A DNA stretch of 5,171 nucleotides from Sporomusaceae bacterium (lineage in GTDB: Bacteria > Bacillota > Negativicutes > DSM-13327): assembly GCA_027492445.1 (NCBI GenBank), contig JAPUES010000273.1, positions 1-5,171 of the forward strand. Reading direction: 5' to 3'. The position numbers and the translations under genes are program-made. Below, one piece after another: positions 5,140 through 5,171 of this stretch; positions within the stretch are counted from its first letter, which is position 1, and each line of letters starts with the position of its first letter. Below the pieces are notes generated by a model. The model saw nothing but the letters and a program-made list of their open reading frames with translations. It did no database searches and was not told the DNA's origin.

Positions 5140-5171
5140 TACTAAAAAATAAGGATATAATTATTATAAAG

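Noticed and set aside
1..5171. CRISPR arrays, insertion sequences, tRNA or rRNA genes
   Set aside because: I saw no regularly spaced repeats, transposase-like protein, terminal inverted repeats of a mobile element or tRNA-like cloverleaf in the window.

Overview
The window looks like chromosomal DNA from a low-GC, Gram-positive-type (Firmicutes) anaerobe. Strong AGGAGG-type ribosome binding sites, intrinsic terminators with U-runs, AT-rich intergenic DNA and a sigma-54 activator/promoter pair all fit. The protein sequences are reminiscent of Negativicutes such as Pelosinus or Sporomusa, but that placement is an impression from memory and was not tested. All recognisable genes are on the + strand.

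Layout: (1) Positions 1-850 hold the 3' end of sbcC (nuclease-complex ATPase). It has an in-frame TAA at 56-58, so the gene is either broken or misread. (2) Positions 851-1162 are an AT-rich gap with a perfect 13-bp A/T-only inverted repeat and a possible promoter. (3) Positions 1163-1852 encode an unusual soluble chemotaxis-type protein, a Rossmann-like nucleotide-binding domain fused directly to a short methyl-accepting signalling hairpin, followed by a strong terminator. (4) Positions 1978-2124 encode a 48-residue basic protein of unknown function with its own ribosome binding site and terminator. (5) Positions 2266-3825 encode a TyrR-like regulator (ACT, PAS, AAA+ with GAFTGA, TyrR-type HTH). 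(6) Positions 3992-5110 encode alanine dehydrogenase (ald), preceded by a well-matched -24/-12 sigma-54 promoter and a cluster of GTGGAA repeats that could be the activator's binding sites.

Functionally, the clearest unit is regulator plus ald. A TyrR-family protein that keeps the sigma-54 contact loop (E. coli TyrR lacks it) sits directly upstream of a sigma-54-type promoter driving alanine catabolism or synthesis. This suggests a local amino-acid-responsive switch. The most unusual protein is the Rossmann-MCP fusion, which could couple a cytoplasmic nucleotide or redox signal to the chemotaxis machinery. The small ORF between two terminators is the least explained gene.
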